The notes beneath the pieces were generated by a model. The model was given only the letters and a program-made list of their open reading frames with translations, ran no database searches and was not told the DNA's origin. A stretch of DNA of 55,239 nt from Anaerolineae bacterium (GTDB lineage: Bacteria > Chloroflexota > Anaerolineae > UBA3071), in the NCBI GenBank assembly GCA_029907105.1, contig JARYMM010000007.1:1-55239 (forward strand), in the 5' to 3' direction. The translations under genes and the position numbers were made by a program. Each line of letters starts with the position of its first letter. Positions within the stretch are counted from its first letter, which is position 1. Positions 1-7,341 of this stretch are shown here, piece after piece.

Positions 1-606
1 TACCGCTTCTACGCCAAATCCGATGACGGCGTGCGCGTCTGGCTGGACGGCTGGCTGGTCATTGACCAGTGGCGGGCCGGCCCGTTGTCCGTCAGCGGCG
101 ATTTCGCCAATGTAGGCGAAGGGCCGCACACGGTCAAGGTGGAATACTTCGAGCAGCGCGGCGACGCCATGGTGACCGTGTGGTGGCAGCGCACCGACAT
201 TTACCAGGATTGGCGGGGCGAGTACTACACCGACATCTATCTGCAGCCGCCGCCAGTGCTGGTGCGCAATGATCCCCAGATTGACTTTTATTGGGGATTG
301 GGCTCGCCCGACCCGCGGCTGCCGGCGGACAACTTCTCCGTGCGCTGGACGCGCAGTGTCTACTTCGATGCCGGCGATTATCGCTTCTATATCTGGGGCG
401 GCGATGGGGCGCGGCTGCGTCTGGACGGCTGGGCAGTCATTGACAACTGGCTGCAGGATACCGAGCACACCTTCCAGGGGAGATTCGATGCCGTGGGCTC
501 CGGCTACCACACCGTGGTCGTGGAATGGTACCATCGCGGCGGCCTGGCTGAGGTCAAAGTGACCTGGGAGCGCATCAAGAAACAGGGCGGGCCGCAGCCG
601 GATTGA
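1..606 (+). CDS. PA14-domain protein, C-terminal part (5' end outside window)
   Basis: The reading frame is open from the first base, so the gene starts upstream. The visible 201 codons hold the end of one PA14-type beta-sandwich (SDDGVRVWLDGWLVID, then a tail with VTVWWQR) and a complete second copy (WGLGSPDP, FSVRWTRSVYFDAGDYRFYI, GDGARLRLDGW.VID, VVVEWYHRGG). The DDG/GDG plus RLWLDG motif and the VEYxE strand are characteristic of PA14 domains, which bind carbohydrates or glycoproteins outside the cell. Such tandem copies usually sit at the C terminus of secreted multi-domain proteins in Chloroflexota. No membrane anchor follows; the protein ends soon after the second domain. The biological target cannot be told from this piece. 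Confidence 0.85.
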   Translation, partial: YRFYAKSDDGVRVWLDGWLVIDQWRAGPLSVSGDFANVGEGPHTVKVEYFEQRGDAMVTVWWQRTDIYQDWRGEYYTDIYLQPPPVLVRNDPQIDFYWGLGSPDPRLPADNFSVRWTRSVYFDAGDYRFYIWGGDGARLRLDGWAVIDNWLQDTEHTFQGRFDAVGSGYHTVVVEWYHRGGLAEVKVTWERIKKQGGPQPD

Positions 607-633
607 GCAAAGGGAGCAAAGGAGCAGAGGAGA
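603..633. repeat. short word repeat (GAGCAAAGG type)
   Basis: Immediately after the stop of the PA14 gene comes GAGCAAAGGGAGCAAAGGAGCAGAGGAG, an imperfect tandem of a purine-rich word. It belongs to the class of short word arrays seen throughout the window between genes. Confidence 0.6.
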
Positions 634-708
634 CACCCTTGCTCCTTGCTTTCCTCTGGCACCATCTTCCGGTTTGTCCGGGTCAGGGAAGTATAGAAAG
701 GGCATCCC

Positions 709-2004
709 ATGGACCTGAAAGAGATTCTGCAAAAGCAAGAAGCGTACATCTTCCCCAGCGTCATCACCTACTACGAGGAGCCGCTGGCTTTCCAAAGAGG
801 CGAGGGGCAGTACCTCTACGGGGTAGACGGCCAGAAGTACCTGGATTTCTTCGGCGGCATTCTGGTGGTCAGCGTGGGCCATTGCCACCCCAAGGTCACG
901 GCCAGGGTATGCGAGCAGGTGCGCACGCTGCAGCATACCTCCACGCTCTACCCCCACGCCAACATGGTCGCCCTGGCCGAGAAGCTGGCCCAGATCGCCC
1001 CGGGCCGGCTGCAGAAGAGCTTCTTCACCAACAGCGGCACGGAGGCCAACGAGACGGCCGTCCTGTTGGCCAGGATCTTCACCGACCAGCAGGAGGTGAT
1101 CGCCCTGCGCCACGGCTACAGCGGGCGCTCGGCGCTGGCCATGACCCTCACGGGCCACGCCAGTTGGCGCATCGGCGGCACGCAGATCCTGGGCATCCAG
1201 CACGCCCACAACGCCTACTGCTACCGCTGTCCCTTCGGGCTGACCTATCCCGCCTGCGATCTGCGCTGCGCCTACGACGTGGAGAACCTGATCCAGACCA
1301 CCACCTCCGGGCGGGTGGCGGCCTTCATCGCCGAGCCCATCCAGGGGGTGGGCGGCTTCATCACCCCGCCGCCGGAGTACTTCCAGATTGTGGTGGACAT
1401 CGTGCGCCGCTACGGCGGCATCTTCATCTGTGATGAGGTGCAGACCGGCTTCGGGCGCACGGGCGGGAAGTGGTTCGGCATCGAGCATTGGGGGGTGGAA
1501 CCGGAGATCATCACCTGCGCCAAGGGCATCGCCAACGGCGCACCGATGGGGGTGACCATAGCCATGCCGGAAGTCGCCGACAGCTTCCGCGGGCTGACCA
1601 TCTCCACCTTTGGCGGCAACCCCGTCTCCTGCGCCGCGGCCCTGGCCACCATCGAGGTCATGGAAGAAGAAACCGTTCGCCAAAACGCTCAGGTCGTGGG
1701 CGATTACCTGCGGGAGAAGTTGGAGGAACTGAAGGAGAAGTACCCGTTGGTCGGCGACGTGCGGGGGATGGGATTGATGCAGGGCGTGGAACTGGTACGT
1801 GAAGGCAAAGAGCCGGCGCGCCAGGAGATTGCCCGCGTCTTCGAGGCCACCCGGCGGCGGGGGCTGCTCATCGGCAAAGGCGGTCTCTATGGCAACGTGA
1901 TCCGCCTCGCCCCGCCGTTGACCATCAGCAAAGCCGATGTGGACGAGGCTGTCCGCATCCTCGACGAGGCCTTCGCCGAAGTAGGGGCGGGTTTGCCGCT
2001 GTAG
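709..2004 (+). CDS. class III PLP-dependent aminotransferase
   Basis: A 431-aa fold-type I aminotransferase of the acetylornithine/4-aminobutyrate/alanine-glyoxylate group. Visible landmarks: SGTEAN near residue 110 (phosphate binding), the CDEVQTGFGR motif at about 241-250 with the PLP-contacting Asp242, and the Schiff-base lysine in TCAKGIANG (Lys272). Length is normal for the family. The ATG at 709 follows an AGAAAGGG ribosome-binding site. It transfers an amino group between an omega- or alpha-amino acid and a keto acid; the exact substrate cannot be assigned, though the many aromatic and Cys residues at 165-190 (HNAYCYRC) recall AGXT2-like members. No pathway neighbours are present. The last codons and the stop lie inside a 94-bp inverted-repeat element, so the natural C terminus (VGAGLPL) has probably been rewritten by that element. 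Confidence 0.9.
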   Translation: MDLKEILQKQEAYIFPSVITYYEEPLAFQRGEGQYLYGVDGQKYLDFFGGILVVSVGHCHPKVTARVCEQVRTLQHTSTLYPHANMVALAEKLAQIAPGRLQKSFFTNSGTEANETAVLLARIFTDQQEVIALRHGYSGRSALAMTLTGHASWRIGGTQILGIQHAHNAYCYRCPFGLTYPACDLRCAYDVENLIQTTTSGRVAAFIAEPIQGVGGFITPPPEYFQIVVDIVRRYGGIFICDEVQTGFGRTGGKWFGIEHWGVEPEIITCAKGIANGAPMGVTIAMPEVADSFRGLTISTFGGNPVSCAAALATIEVMEEETVRQNAQVVGDYLREKLEELKEKYPLVGDVRGMGLMQGVELVREGKEPARQEIARVFEATRRRGLLIGKGGLYGNVIRLAPPLTISKADVDEAVRILDEAFAEVGAGLPL

Positions 2005-2076
2005 GCACGAGGTCGCCGGCCATGTGTGGACGCAGGCAGTGAGGATCGCACCGCCAAACCGGACAAACCCGCCCCT
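1983..2076. repeat. 94-bp element with 13-bp terminal inverted repeats
   Basis: AGGGGCGGGTTTG at 1983-1995 is matched by its exact reverse complement at 2064-2076. The element overlaps the last seven codons of the aminotransferase. The interior (TCGCCGGCCATGTG) resembles the units in the array at 38278-38526, which has the same ends, so both are copies of one dispersed miniature repeat family. Confidence 0.75.
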
Positions 2077-2104
2077 GGCGGAGGTGGCAGGCGATGACCG
2101 TTGC

Positions 2105-3082
2105 TCAGGTGATGACGAACGTGCCACAGCCGTAGTGCGTTTGGTTTCCGACGTGGAGGATGGAGGCCAGCTCCAAATAGGGGATGACGGACGAGGGTAT
2201 GGCGGCAAAGGTCTGTCTGCCTATCCAAAGCCCCGGCCATTCTTTGGGGGCGTGACGGAGGTCGCGCTCTCGAAGGGGAGCCTGCGCCGCTTGCTCCAGC
2301 GCGGCCTGCAAAGAGGCGCGTTCTTCGGCGCTCAAACTATTCCACACATCATCAGGAGTGTGGCGTTTCCCCGGCAAAAAGATGGTCATGCGGGCGATCA
2401 GGGATTCCAGAAGACGCGGCAGGGTGGGCACCTCGCCGGCGGGAATCCTCTTACCACTTCGCCTCCTGCTGCCCGCAGGAGAGAGGTCAAAGGGCGTCAG
2501 CCAGGTCAATCGTTTGCCCACCCGGTCGGCCTGGAAAGTCAGCCCCTCCGCCCACTGGACAGGCGTGGGGCTGTGGCGCAGGTCCAGTTTCCCCTCCTGC
2601 ACCAGCGGTTCCCAATGGTTTCCCCGGGCGGCATAGACTCCGGTGATGTCGAAATGCCCCCAGAGCCCGCTCTGCCGCGGCCAGCGGGGATCTGTGGTCG
2701 TCGCCGCAGCCTCCATCGCCGGCAGGATGACCTCCAGGAAAAGCCCGTGATCGGCGCTCTGCCCCAGAAGCTTGAGTTCCCACAGGATCAGTTCCCCCTC
2801 CCCGTAGCTCCGCTTGCCCGGATAGACGAATAACACCGCTTCTACAGGCCACGACGCCTGGGGCACGGTCTTGGGTTTTCCCTTGCCCTGGACTTCGTCC
2901 CAGGGGGCCAGGGCCTTGCGCCAGGCAGCGGCCTCGCGGGTGGGCAGGCGCTCGGCAATGGTAGTGCCCAGGACCAGGGAAATCTCGGCGGCCAGACAGC
3001 TTGGCAACCAGACCAAGGGGCCGTTCACCTGCCACACAAGCAGATAGCGGATGAGGTTAATCGGACTGATAAAAGGCCACAT
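2105..3082 (-). CDS. cas6: Cas6-like CRISPR RNA-processing endoribonuclease (RAMP)
   Basis: A protein of about 325 aa whose C-terminal third fits the Cas6 (PF10040-like) family: a LTFQADRVGKRLTWLTPFDLS strand region, a helix-rich LLRSL-type segment (PTLPRLLESLIARMT), then a C-terminal LELASILHVGNQTHYGCGTF, the glycine-rich loop seen as LHVGKGTSFGLGRY in typical Cas6. Cas6 cuts precursor crRNA within repeats. It is the last gene of a coupled minus-strand trio with the zinc-ribbon and multi-RAMP genes. I chose the ATG at 3082, which overlaps the upstream gene by 26 bp; the frame can be extended to a GTG at 3145, but that adds residues unlike the family. The catalytic histidine is not identifiable by eye. 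No CRISPR array is present in the window for it to process. Confidence 0.65.
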   Translation of the reverse strand: MWPFISPINLIRYLLVWQVNGPLVWLPSCLAAEISLVLGTTIAERLPTREAAAWRKALAPWDEVQGKGKPKTVPQASWPVEAVLFVYPGKRSYGEGELILWELKLLGQSADHGLFLEVILPAMEAAATTTDPRWPRQSGLWGHFDITGVYAARGNHWEPLVQEGKLDLRHSPTPVQWAEGLTFQADRVGKRLTWLTPFDLSPAGSRRRSGKRIPAGEVPTLPRLLESLIARMTIFLPGKRHTPDDVWNSLSAEERASLQAALEQAAQAPLRERDLRHAPKEWPGLWIGRQTFAAIPSSVIPYLELASILHVGNQTHYGCGTFVIT

Positions 3083-3947
3083 AGCCCACCAGTTCGTACA
3101 GCAAGCGGATGCGATCCTTAGGCCATTGCCGGATGCGCCAGGCACTCAACATATCCTTCGCTTCCGGGCTCAAAAAGCCCAGAAACCGCCCCCAGTAAAA
3201 CTGCTCCTCACTGGCGTCATCCAGGTTCAGCAGCTCGTAGAGGGCCTGCTGGGCTTCGGGACGCAGCAAGGTGCGAAACACGGCCGCCATTTCCAGCAGG
3301 CTCAGGAAGTCCGAGACCTCGAAGGTGAGCAATCCCCGGCGATCGCGTTCACGGGGAACGAAGAGCTGATGGGGGGCGGAGAAGAAACGCACCCGCAACT
3401 GGTCCATCGAGAAACGCCCTTCTTGATGAACCGCCCGACACAGGATGTCGGCCATGCTGATCCCCCGCCCGCTCCCCGCGGTAGGCAGTATCTGAATCAG
3501 CCCCTTCAGGTCAGCCCCGTGATAGATGAGCAGTTCCTGGAGCCAGGGTTTCAGCTCTCGCCGCGGCATGGCCATCAGGAAGTGATCCTGGCCGTGGACG
3601 TAGGAGCCCAGGACGCGGCTATTGGAAAAGCCTTTGCCGCTCTCCAGTTGTTTCGGCAGGCGATTGACCCGCGCCCAGATGATGACGGCCTGGCGTGAGA
3701 GGTGGCCCAACCAGTAGGCATGGGCCAGGACAGCCCGACACGATATGCAGTAGCGACTGGGCTTGCGGCCAGGAGGGGCATAACGGGGATAGATCCAACA
3801 GCGCTGGCAGGGGCCACTCAGGGCAGAATGAGGAGACCCGATCTCTTCCTGGTTGAAGAGACCGGGTTTCCTCTCCAGATAATACAAGGTGGCCAACAGT
3901 TCAGCGCCGGTTCGACAGCGGCGCAGCCAATCAAAGCCGCTCAGCAT
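3057..3947 (-). CDS. zinc-ribbon protein of unknown family in the RAMP locus
   Basis: A 296-aa protein I do not recognise. Residues 47-70 contain CxxC...CxxC (Cys47/50 and Cys67/70), a probable zinc ribbon with a basic spacer (YPRYAPPGRKPSRYC), followed by aromatic-rich helices (AYWLGHLSRQAVIIWARV). The middle has a SYVHGQDHFLMAMPRRELKPWLQEL region and the C terminus is predicted to be helical and basic. There is no signal peptide or membrane segment. It overlaps the end of the multi-RAMP gene by 17 bp and the start of the cas6-like gene, so the three are translationally coupled and probably act together. It could be a nucleic-acid-binding subunit or a stand-in for a missing small or large subunit of a type III-like complex; this is inference only. 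Confidence 0.7.
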   Translation of the reverse strand: MLSGFDWLRRCRTGAELLATLYYLERKPGLFNQEEIGSPHSALSGPCQRCWIYPRYAPPGRKPSRYCISCRAVLAHAYWLGHLSRQAVIIWARVNRLPKQLESGKGFSNSRVLGSYVHGQDHFLMAMPRRELKPWLQELLIYHGADLKGLIQILPTAGSGRGISMADILCRAVHQEGRFSMDQLRVRFFSAPHQLFVPRERDRRGLLTFEVSDFLSLLEMAAVFRTLLRPEAQQALYELLNLDDASEEQFYWGRFLGFLSPEAKDMLSAWRIRQWPKDRIRLLYELVGYVAFYQSD

Positions 3948-6900
3948 TCAACGCCCTTTGCAATTGGGCATAATGCTCGATGACGTCGCGGTTGATCCAC
4001 TCCTCAACCCGCAGGGGCAGTCGCCAGCCCTCTTCTGGCTGGCCAGCATAACGCTTCGTCCAGTCAATGAGGTAGCTTTCCGGGAGAATGCGCAGGCGCA
4101 GGCTGCCGCAACCCAGGTAACGGTTCTTGCCCATCTTGTGGGCCAGTCCCGGCTCCAGAGCCACACACCAGACCAGCCTCTGCAACTCCTCTTCCTCCAG
4201 GTTCCAGAAGCGGATATGGAAACGGGCACGGGCACCGGGCAGAATGGCCCGGAAGTAGCTGGCCTGCACCGTGTCGGGCTGGAAGTCTTCCAGGCGCTCG
4301 ACGATGGGGGCCAGCGGGGTGTGGGGGAAGAGCCGCCAGGTCCTGGCCACATGCAGCAGGGAAGCCGAGCTGCCGGGCACGTTTCGCCACTGGCCGTCGC
4401 TGAATTGCCACTGGCCGTAGGGATAGGGCACCTTGAACCAGGCCAGTTCGGGGTCCTGGATCAGGGCAAAGCTGAAGGAAAGCCGCCCGGCGATGGCCTG
4501 GTTGGGCCCCTGTCCCACCCAGCCGAAGAGGCTGTCCACCGGGTTGAGGCGGCTGATGTCGGGGCTCTCCTGGCGGGAATCGCTGGCGATGGCGTAGATG
4601 TGGCGGATCAGCCCCTTGAGGCTGCGGCTGGGGAGAGCATAGAGCCTCGGCGTGCCGCGCTGGGCCGCTTCCGGCGGGGCCATGGAGAAAAAGTCCCAGC
4701 CGTTCACCGGAGCATCGCCCAGCGTGGCCCTCTGGGAGGGCTCGCCACTCTCGCGCACGTGGAGAGGGGTCAAGACCTCCGCTTCCACCACCAACCTGCC
4801 GCAGTAGCCACCGAAGGCGCGGTGGGAGATGAAGCCCGCCTCGGCCCTTGGCGGTGCCGGCGCTACAGCCGCAGCCACCAACGGCCGGAAGAAAGCCAGA
4901 GCATCTGCCGCCGCTTCACGCTCCAGATCGAGCCGATACCAGAGGCCATCCCGGACCAGGGGCCGTTCGCCGAACAGGACCTGGCTGATGCCCGCCGGGT
5001 CTGCGGTCAGCCAGGTGAGGTCGGCGACCGATGCCTTGACCCAGCCGAAGCCGCTGGTCTTTTCGCCGCCCAGGGGGATGTCCCCGCGCTGGAAATCCTG
5101 CAGCAGGTGGGCCAGCAGCGAGAGCGAGTCGATGTCCTCCTCAGTGATGTCCTGCAGGTCTATGCGCAGTTGGAAGGTGAGGTGGTTGCCGTAGGCGAAA
5201 AGGTAGTCCCGCTTGGCCGCCTCCACCGGCCGGCCCGTCTGCGGGTCCATCCTCACCCCGTCCATGGAACACCAGGCTCGCTGGGGATCGTAGGGGTCGG
5301 TGAGATAGGCATCGGAGAAGAAGACCAGGCCGCGCTGCCCCTGCGCGCCAAAGAGACGATCCAGGACCCGTGCGGTGCGCTCCGTTTCCCCCCACAGCGT
5401 CCGCAGCACCTGCGAAGCGCGCTTGCGAAAAGCGCCCTTGATGGTGCTGCCGGGGACGACGATCTCCCAGGAGCCCTGTTCCTGCGAGGAGGGGGTCCAG
5501 GACAGCATGCGCATGAACATGGTGTCGTAGGGCTTGCCGTATTTGCGGGAGACCTCCCGACCGAAGGGGCCACCGACCCGGAAATCAATGTGGTGGGGTT
5601 GGGCCAGCTCCTGGCGAGCCCGCTGGCGATAGCCCTGGAGAAAGGCAATGAAGTTCTGGTCGTTGACGATGCTCTTGCGCAGATTGCCGGGATGTATCAT
5701 GTGCTGGAAGCGCACACGGCGGTGTTCGTTGACGAAATCCTGCCACACGGCCCGGCTGACGCCCTCCGGCACCTGCGCCGGATCCCCCCACTGCTGTTCC
5801 GTGATCCGCCCCTCCAGGAGCATGGTTTTGATGCGAATGTGTTCCTCGCGCTGGGCGATCTCGGCATCCACCCAGGCATCGCTCTGCAGCAGGTTGATCT
5901 GCTGATCCACCTGCTGGTAGAGCCGGGGCAGGATCTTCTGGCAGGCAGGGGTCAGCACCTCGACCAGGGCGCTTTCGTCTCCGATGCGCTCGGCCAGGCT
6001 GTCGGCCAGGGCGGCATCCAGTCCCAGGCTGTTGGCCACTTCCAACCAGGCCTCCTGGTTCAATTGCTGGATGGCGCGGCGTTCGTGCGCCATGACCTCG
6101 AGAACCCGTTTGGCCATATTGGCCTTATCCTGCAGGGCCTCGACGAGGGCGGCTTCGGCCGCTTCCCGGCTGGGGAAAGGCTGCTCGGCCAGGGGTTCCA
6201 GGCGGGCCAGCACCCTGGCCGAGAGGGGATATTTCCCTTTGCCCAACCTGGCCAGGGCCGTCTTGGGCAGGGTCCAGCTCTCGGCCTCGCCGGAGGAGCG
6301 CTCCATCAGCCAGATGGCGATCACGCGGGGCAGAAAGCGGGCGAACTTCTCTTTCCAGTCCTCGGGGCTGAGGATCGGGCCGGCCAGCCCCATCTCCAGG
6401 CGGCTGCGGATGGGATCGGGGATGTCGCGCATGGCCCCGACCAGCACACGGCCCTCGATAGCGGCAAAGGAGGGGACCTCGGGATCCACCTTGCCCCAGT
6501 TCCAACCAACCAGGACGGGGTTGGTGGCGTTGAAGGTCAGGGTCAGGCGCAGGTGGTTGGCCATGGGGCGCACAGAGGGAAGCTGCTGGGGAACCGGGAA
6601 GGGCAGCTCCATCTCCAGGCGGCAGCGTCCCAGGCCCTTGCTCTTGCCCGCGCCAAACCAGAAGCGCCCCTCCTGGAGCTCGCGCAGGAGATAATACAGC
6701 CGGGCCTCGTTCTCATCCTGCTGGAGGAGGGCATCGTTCACCGAGAGGACAAGATCGAACACGGAGTTGCGGAACAGCGTCTCCATCTTGTAGTTGGCGT
6801 TGGCCTCTGCCGCCCAGCGGTCCTCGTCCAACCGGAGGCCCATGCGCAGGTCGAAAAGGTTGCCCCGGGGATAGGACTCCTTTTGCAGCTTGCAATCCAC

Positions 6901-7149
6901 GCCGGTCAGGAGCCCTTCCGGCATGGGGAAGCCATAGAGACGCAGCCACATGCGGTTCAGCAGGCCGATGTTGCGGCCATCCCGCGAGCGGCCGATAAAG
7001 GCATCCATCAGCGCCTCGGCCGTCCCGGCCACCTCCCCGGCCAGGGAGACCAGGCGATGGGTGCCGTCTCCATCGCGCGTGAACAACGTCTTGCGTGCGT
7101 TACCCCTGTAAATGGGGGTTTCGGCTATGAGCCTGCCTTTCAGAATCAT
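3931..7149 (-). CDS. multi-domain RAMP protein with three Cas7-like modules
   Basis: A 1072-aa protein with three RAMP (ferredoxin-like, Cas7/Csm3) modules, each ending in a glycine-rich loop: FGAGKSKGLGRCRL at 165-178, GGEKTSGFGW at 694-703 and GKNRYLGCGSLRL at 1008-1020. Module 2 carries Csm3 hallmarks: VPGSTIKGAFRKR (565-577), LDRLFG, FFSDAYL and GVRMDPQTGRPVEAAKRDYLF, the region that in Csm3 reads RIDRxTGxA. Module 3 has LPSRSLKGLIRHIY (839-852), DSLFGWV and AGRLSFSFA. Asp542 (YDTMF) and Asp819 (GWDFF) lie upstream of the xGS/SRSxKG motifs roughly where Csm3 and Cas7-11 hold their RNA-cleaving Asp. Residues about 250-480 are almost wholly helical, an insert reminiscent of a Cas11-type small subunit. 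The architecture resembles type III-D/III-E fusions. The ATG at 7149 has an AGGAGGG site. No cas10 is nearby. A guide-RNA-binding effector role is inferred. Confidence 0.8.
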   Translation of the reverse strand: MILKGRLIAETPIYRGNARKTLFTRDGDGTHRLVSLAGEVAGTAEALMDAFIGRSRDGRNIGLLNRMWLRLYGFPMPEGLLTGVDCKLQKESYPRGNLFDLRMGLRLDEDRWAAEANANYKMETLFRNSVFDLVLSVNDALLQQDENEARLYYLLRELQEGRFWFGAGKSKGLGRCRLEMELPFPVPQQLPSVRPMANHLRLTLTFNATNPVLVGWNWGKVDPEVPSFAAIEGRVLVGAMRDIPDPIRSRLEMGLAGPILSPEDWKEKFARFLPRVIAIWLMERSSGEAESWTLPKTALARLGKGKYPLSARVLARLEPLAEQPFPSREAAEAALVEALQDKANMAKRVLEVMAHERRAIQQLNQEAWLEVANSLGLDAALADSLAERIGDESALVEVLTPACQKILPRLYQQVDQQINLLQSDAWVDAEIAQREEHIRIKTMLLEGRITEQQWGDPAQVPEGVSRAVWQDFVNEHRRVRFQHMIHPGNLRKSIVNDQNFIAFLQGYRQRARQELAQPHHIDFRVGGPFGREVSRKYGKPYDTMFMRMLSWTPSSQEQGSWEIVVPGSTIKGAFRKRASQVLRTLWGETERTARVLDRLFGAQGQRGLVFFSDAYLTDPYDPQRAWCSMDGVRMDPQTGRPVEAAKRDYLFAYGNHLTFQLRIDLQDITEEDIDSLSLLAHLLQDFQRGDIPLGGEKTSGFGWVKASVADLTWLTADPAGISQVLFGERPLVRDGLWYRLDLEREAAADALAFFRPLVAAAVAPAPPRAEAGFISHRAFGGYCGRLVVEAEVLTPLHVRESGEPSQRATLGDAPVNGWDFFSMAPPEAAQRGTPRLYALPSRSLKGLIRHIYAIASDSRQESPDISRLNPVDSLFGWVGQGPNQAIAGRLSFSFALIQDPELAWFKVPYPYGQWQFSDGQWRNVPGSSASLLHVARTWRLFPHTPLAPIVERLEDFQPDTVQASYFRAILPGARARFHIRFWNLEEEELQRLVWCVALEPGLAHKMGKNRYLGCGSLRLRILPESYLIDWTKRYAGQPEEGWRLPLRVEEWINRDVIEHYAQLQRALNAERL

Positions 7150-7341
7150 GGTTGTCCCTCCTGACGCTTCGTGTTCGTGAACATCTCTGCATACTGGCGC
7201 CCCAAGGGCAGAATAGACAAAGCCATTTTACCACACAAGGCGAAAAAAAGACAAACATCAACTTGCCGATGATGACTTCCAGCAATGTTGTCACAATGGT
7301 CGCCGACGAACGACCAACGACGAAAGACGAGCGATTTTGCA
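7150..7341. other. intergenic region between mutS and the RAMP operon, with word repeats
   Basis: These 192 bp precede the multi-RAMP gene. Near its end they hold word-like repeats: GACGAACGACCAACGACGAAAGACGAG (about 7305-7331), with a second array (GGATTTTGGATTTTGAGCTTTGGATTT, about 7354-7380) running into the mutS 3' end, where it encodes the tail SKAQNPKSKNF. Apart from the ribosome-binding site for the RAMP gene I see no CRISPR-like repeat, and no clear promoter. Confidence 0.6.

Noticed and set aside
3057-3145. Cas6-like gene starting at the GTG at 3145
   Set aside because: It would overlap the zinc-ribbon gene by 89 bp with non-family residues; the ATG at 3082 is better placed.
3931-7149. 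Identification as a true type III-E Cas7-11
   Set aside because: Only three complete RAMP modules are seen, it is shorter, it is accompanied by a separate Cas6-like protein and zinc-ribbon protein, and motif similarity is general to Csm3.
3889-7164. 1091-aa plus-strand open frame opposite the RAMP gene
   Set aside because: Low-complexity translation rich in Gly, Gln and Pro with no domain; it is the antisense of a high-GC coding region whose minus-strand product has clear RAMP motifs.
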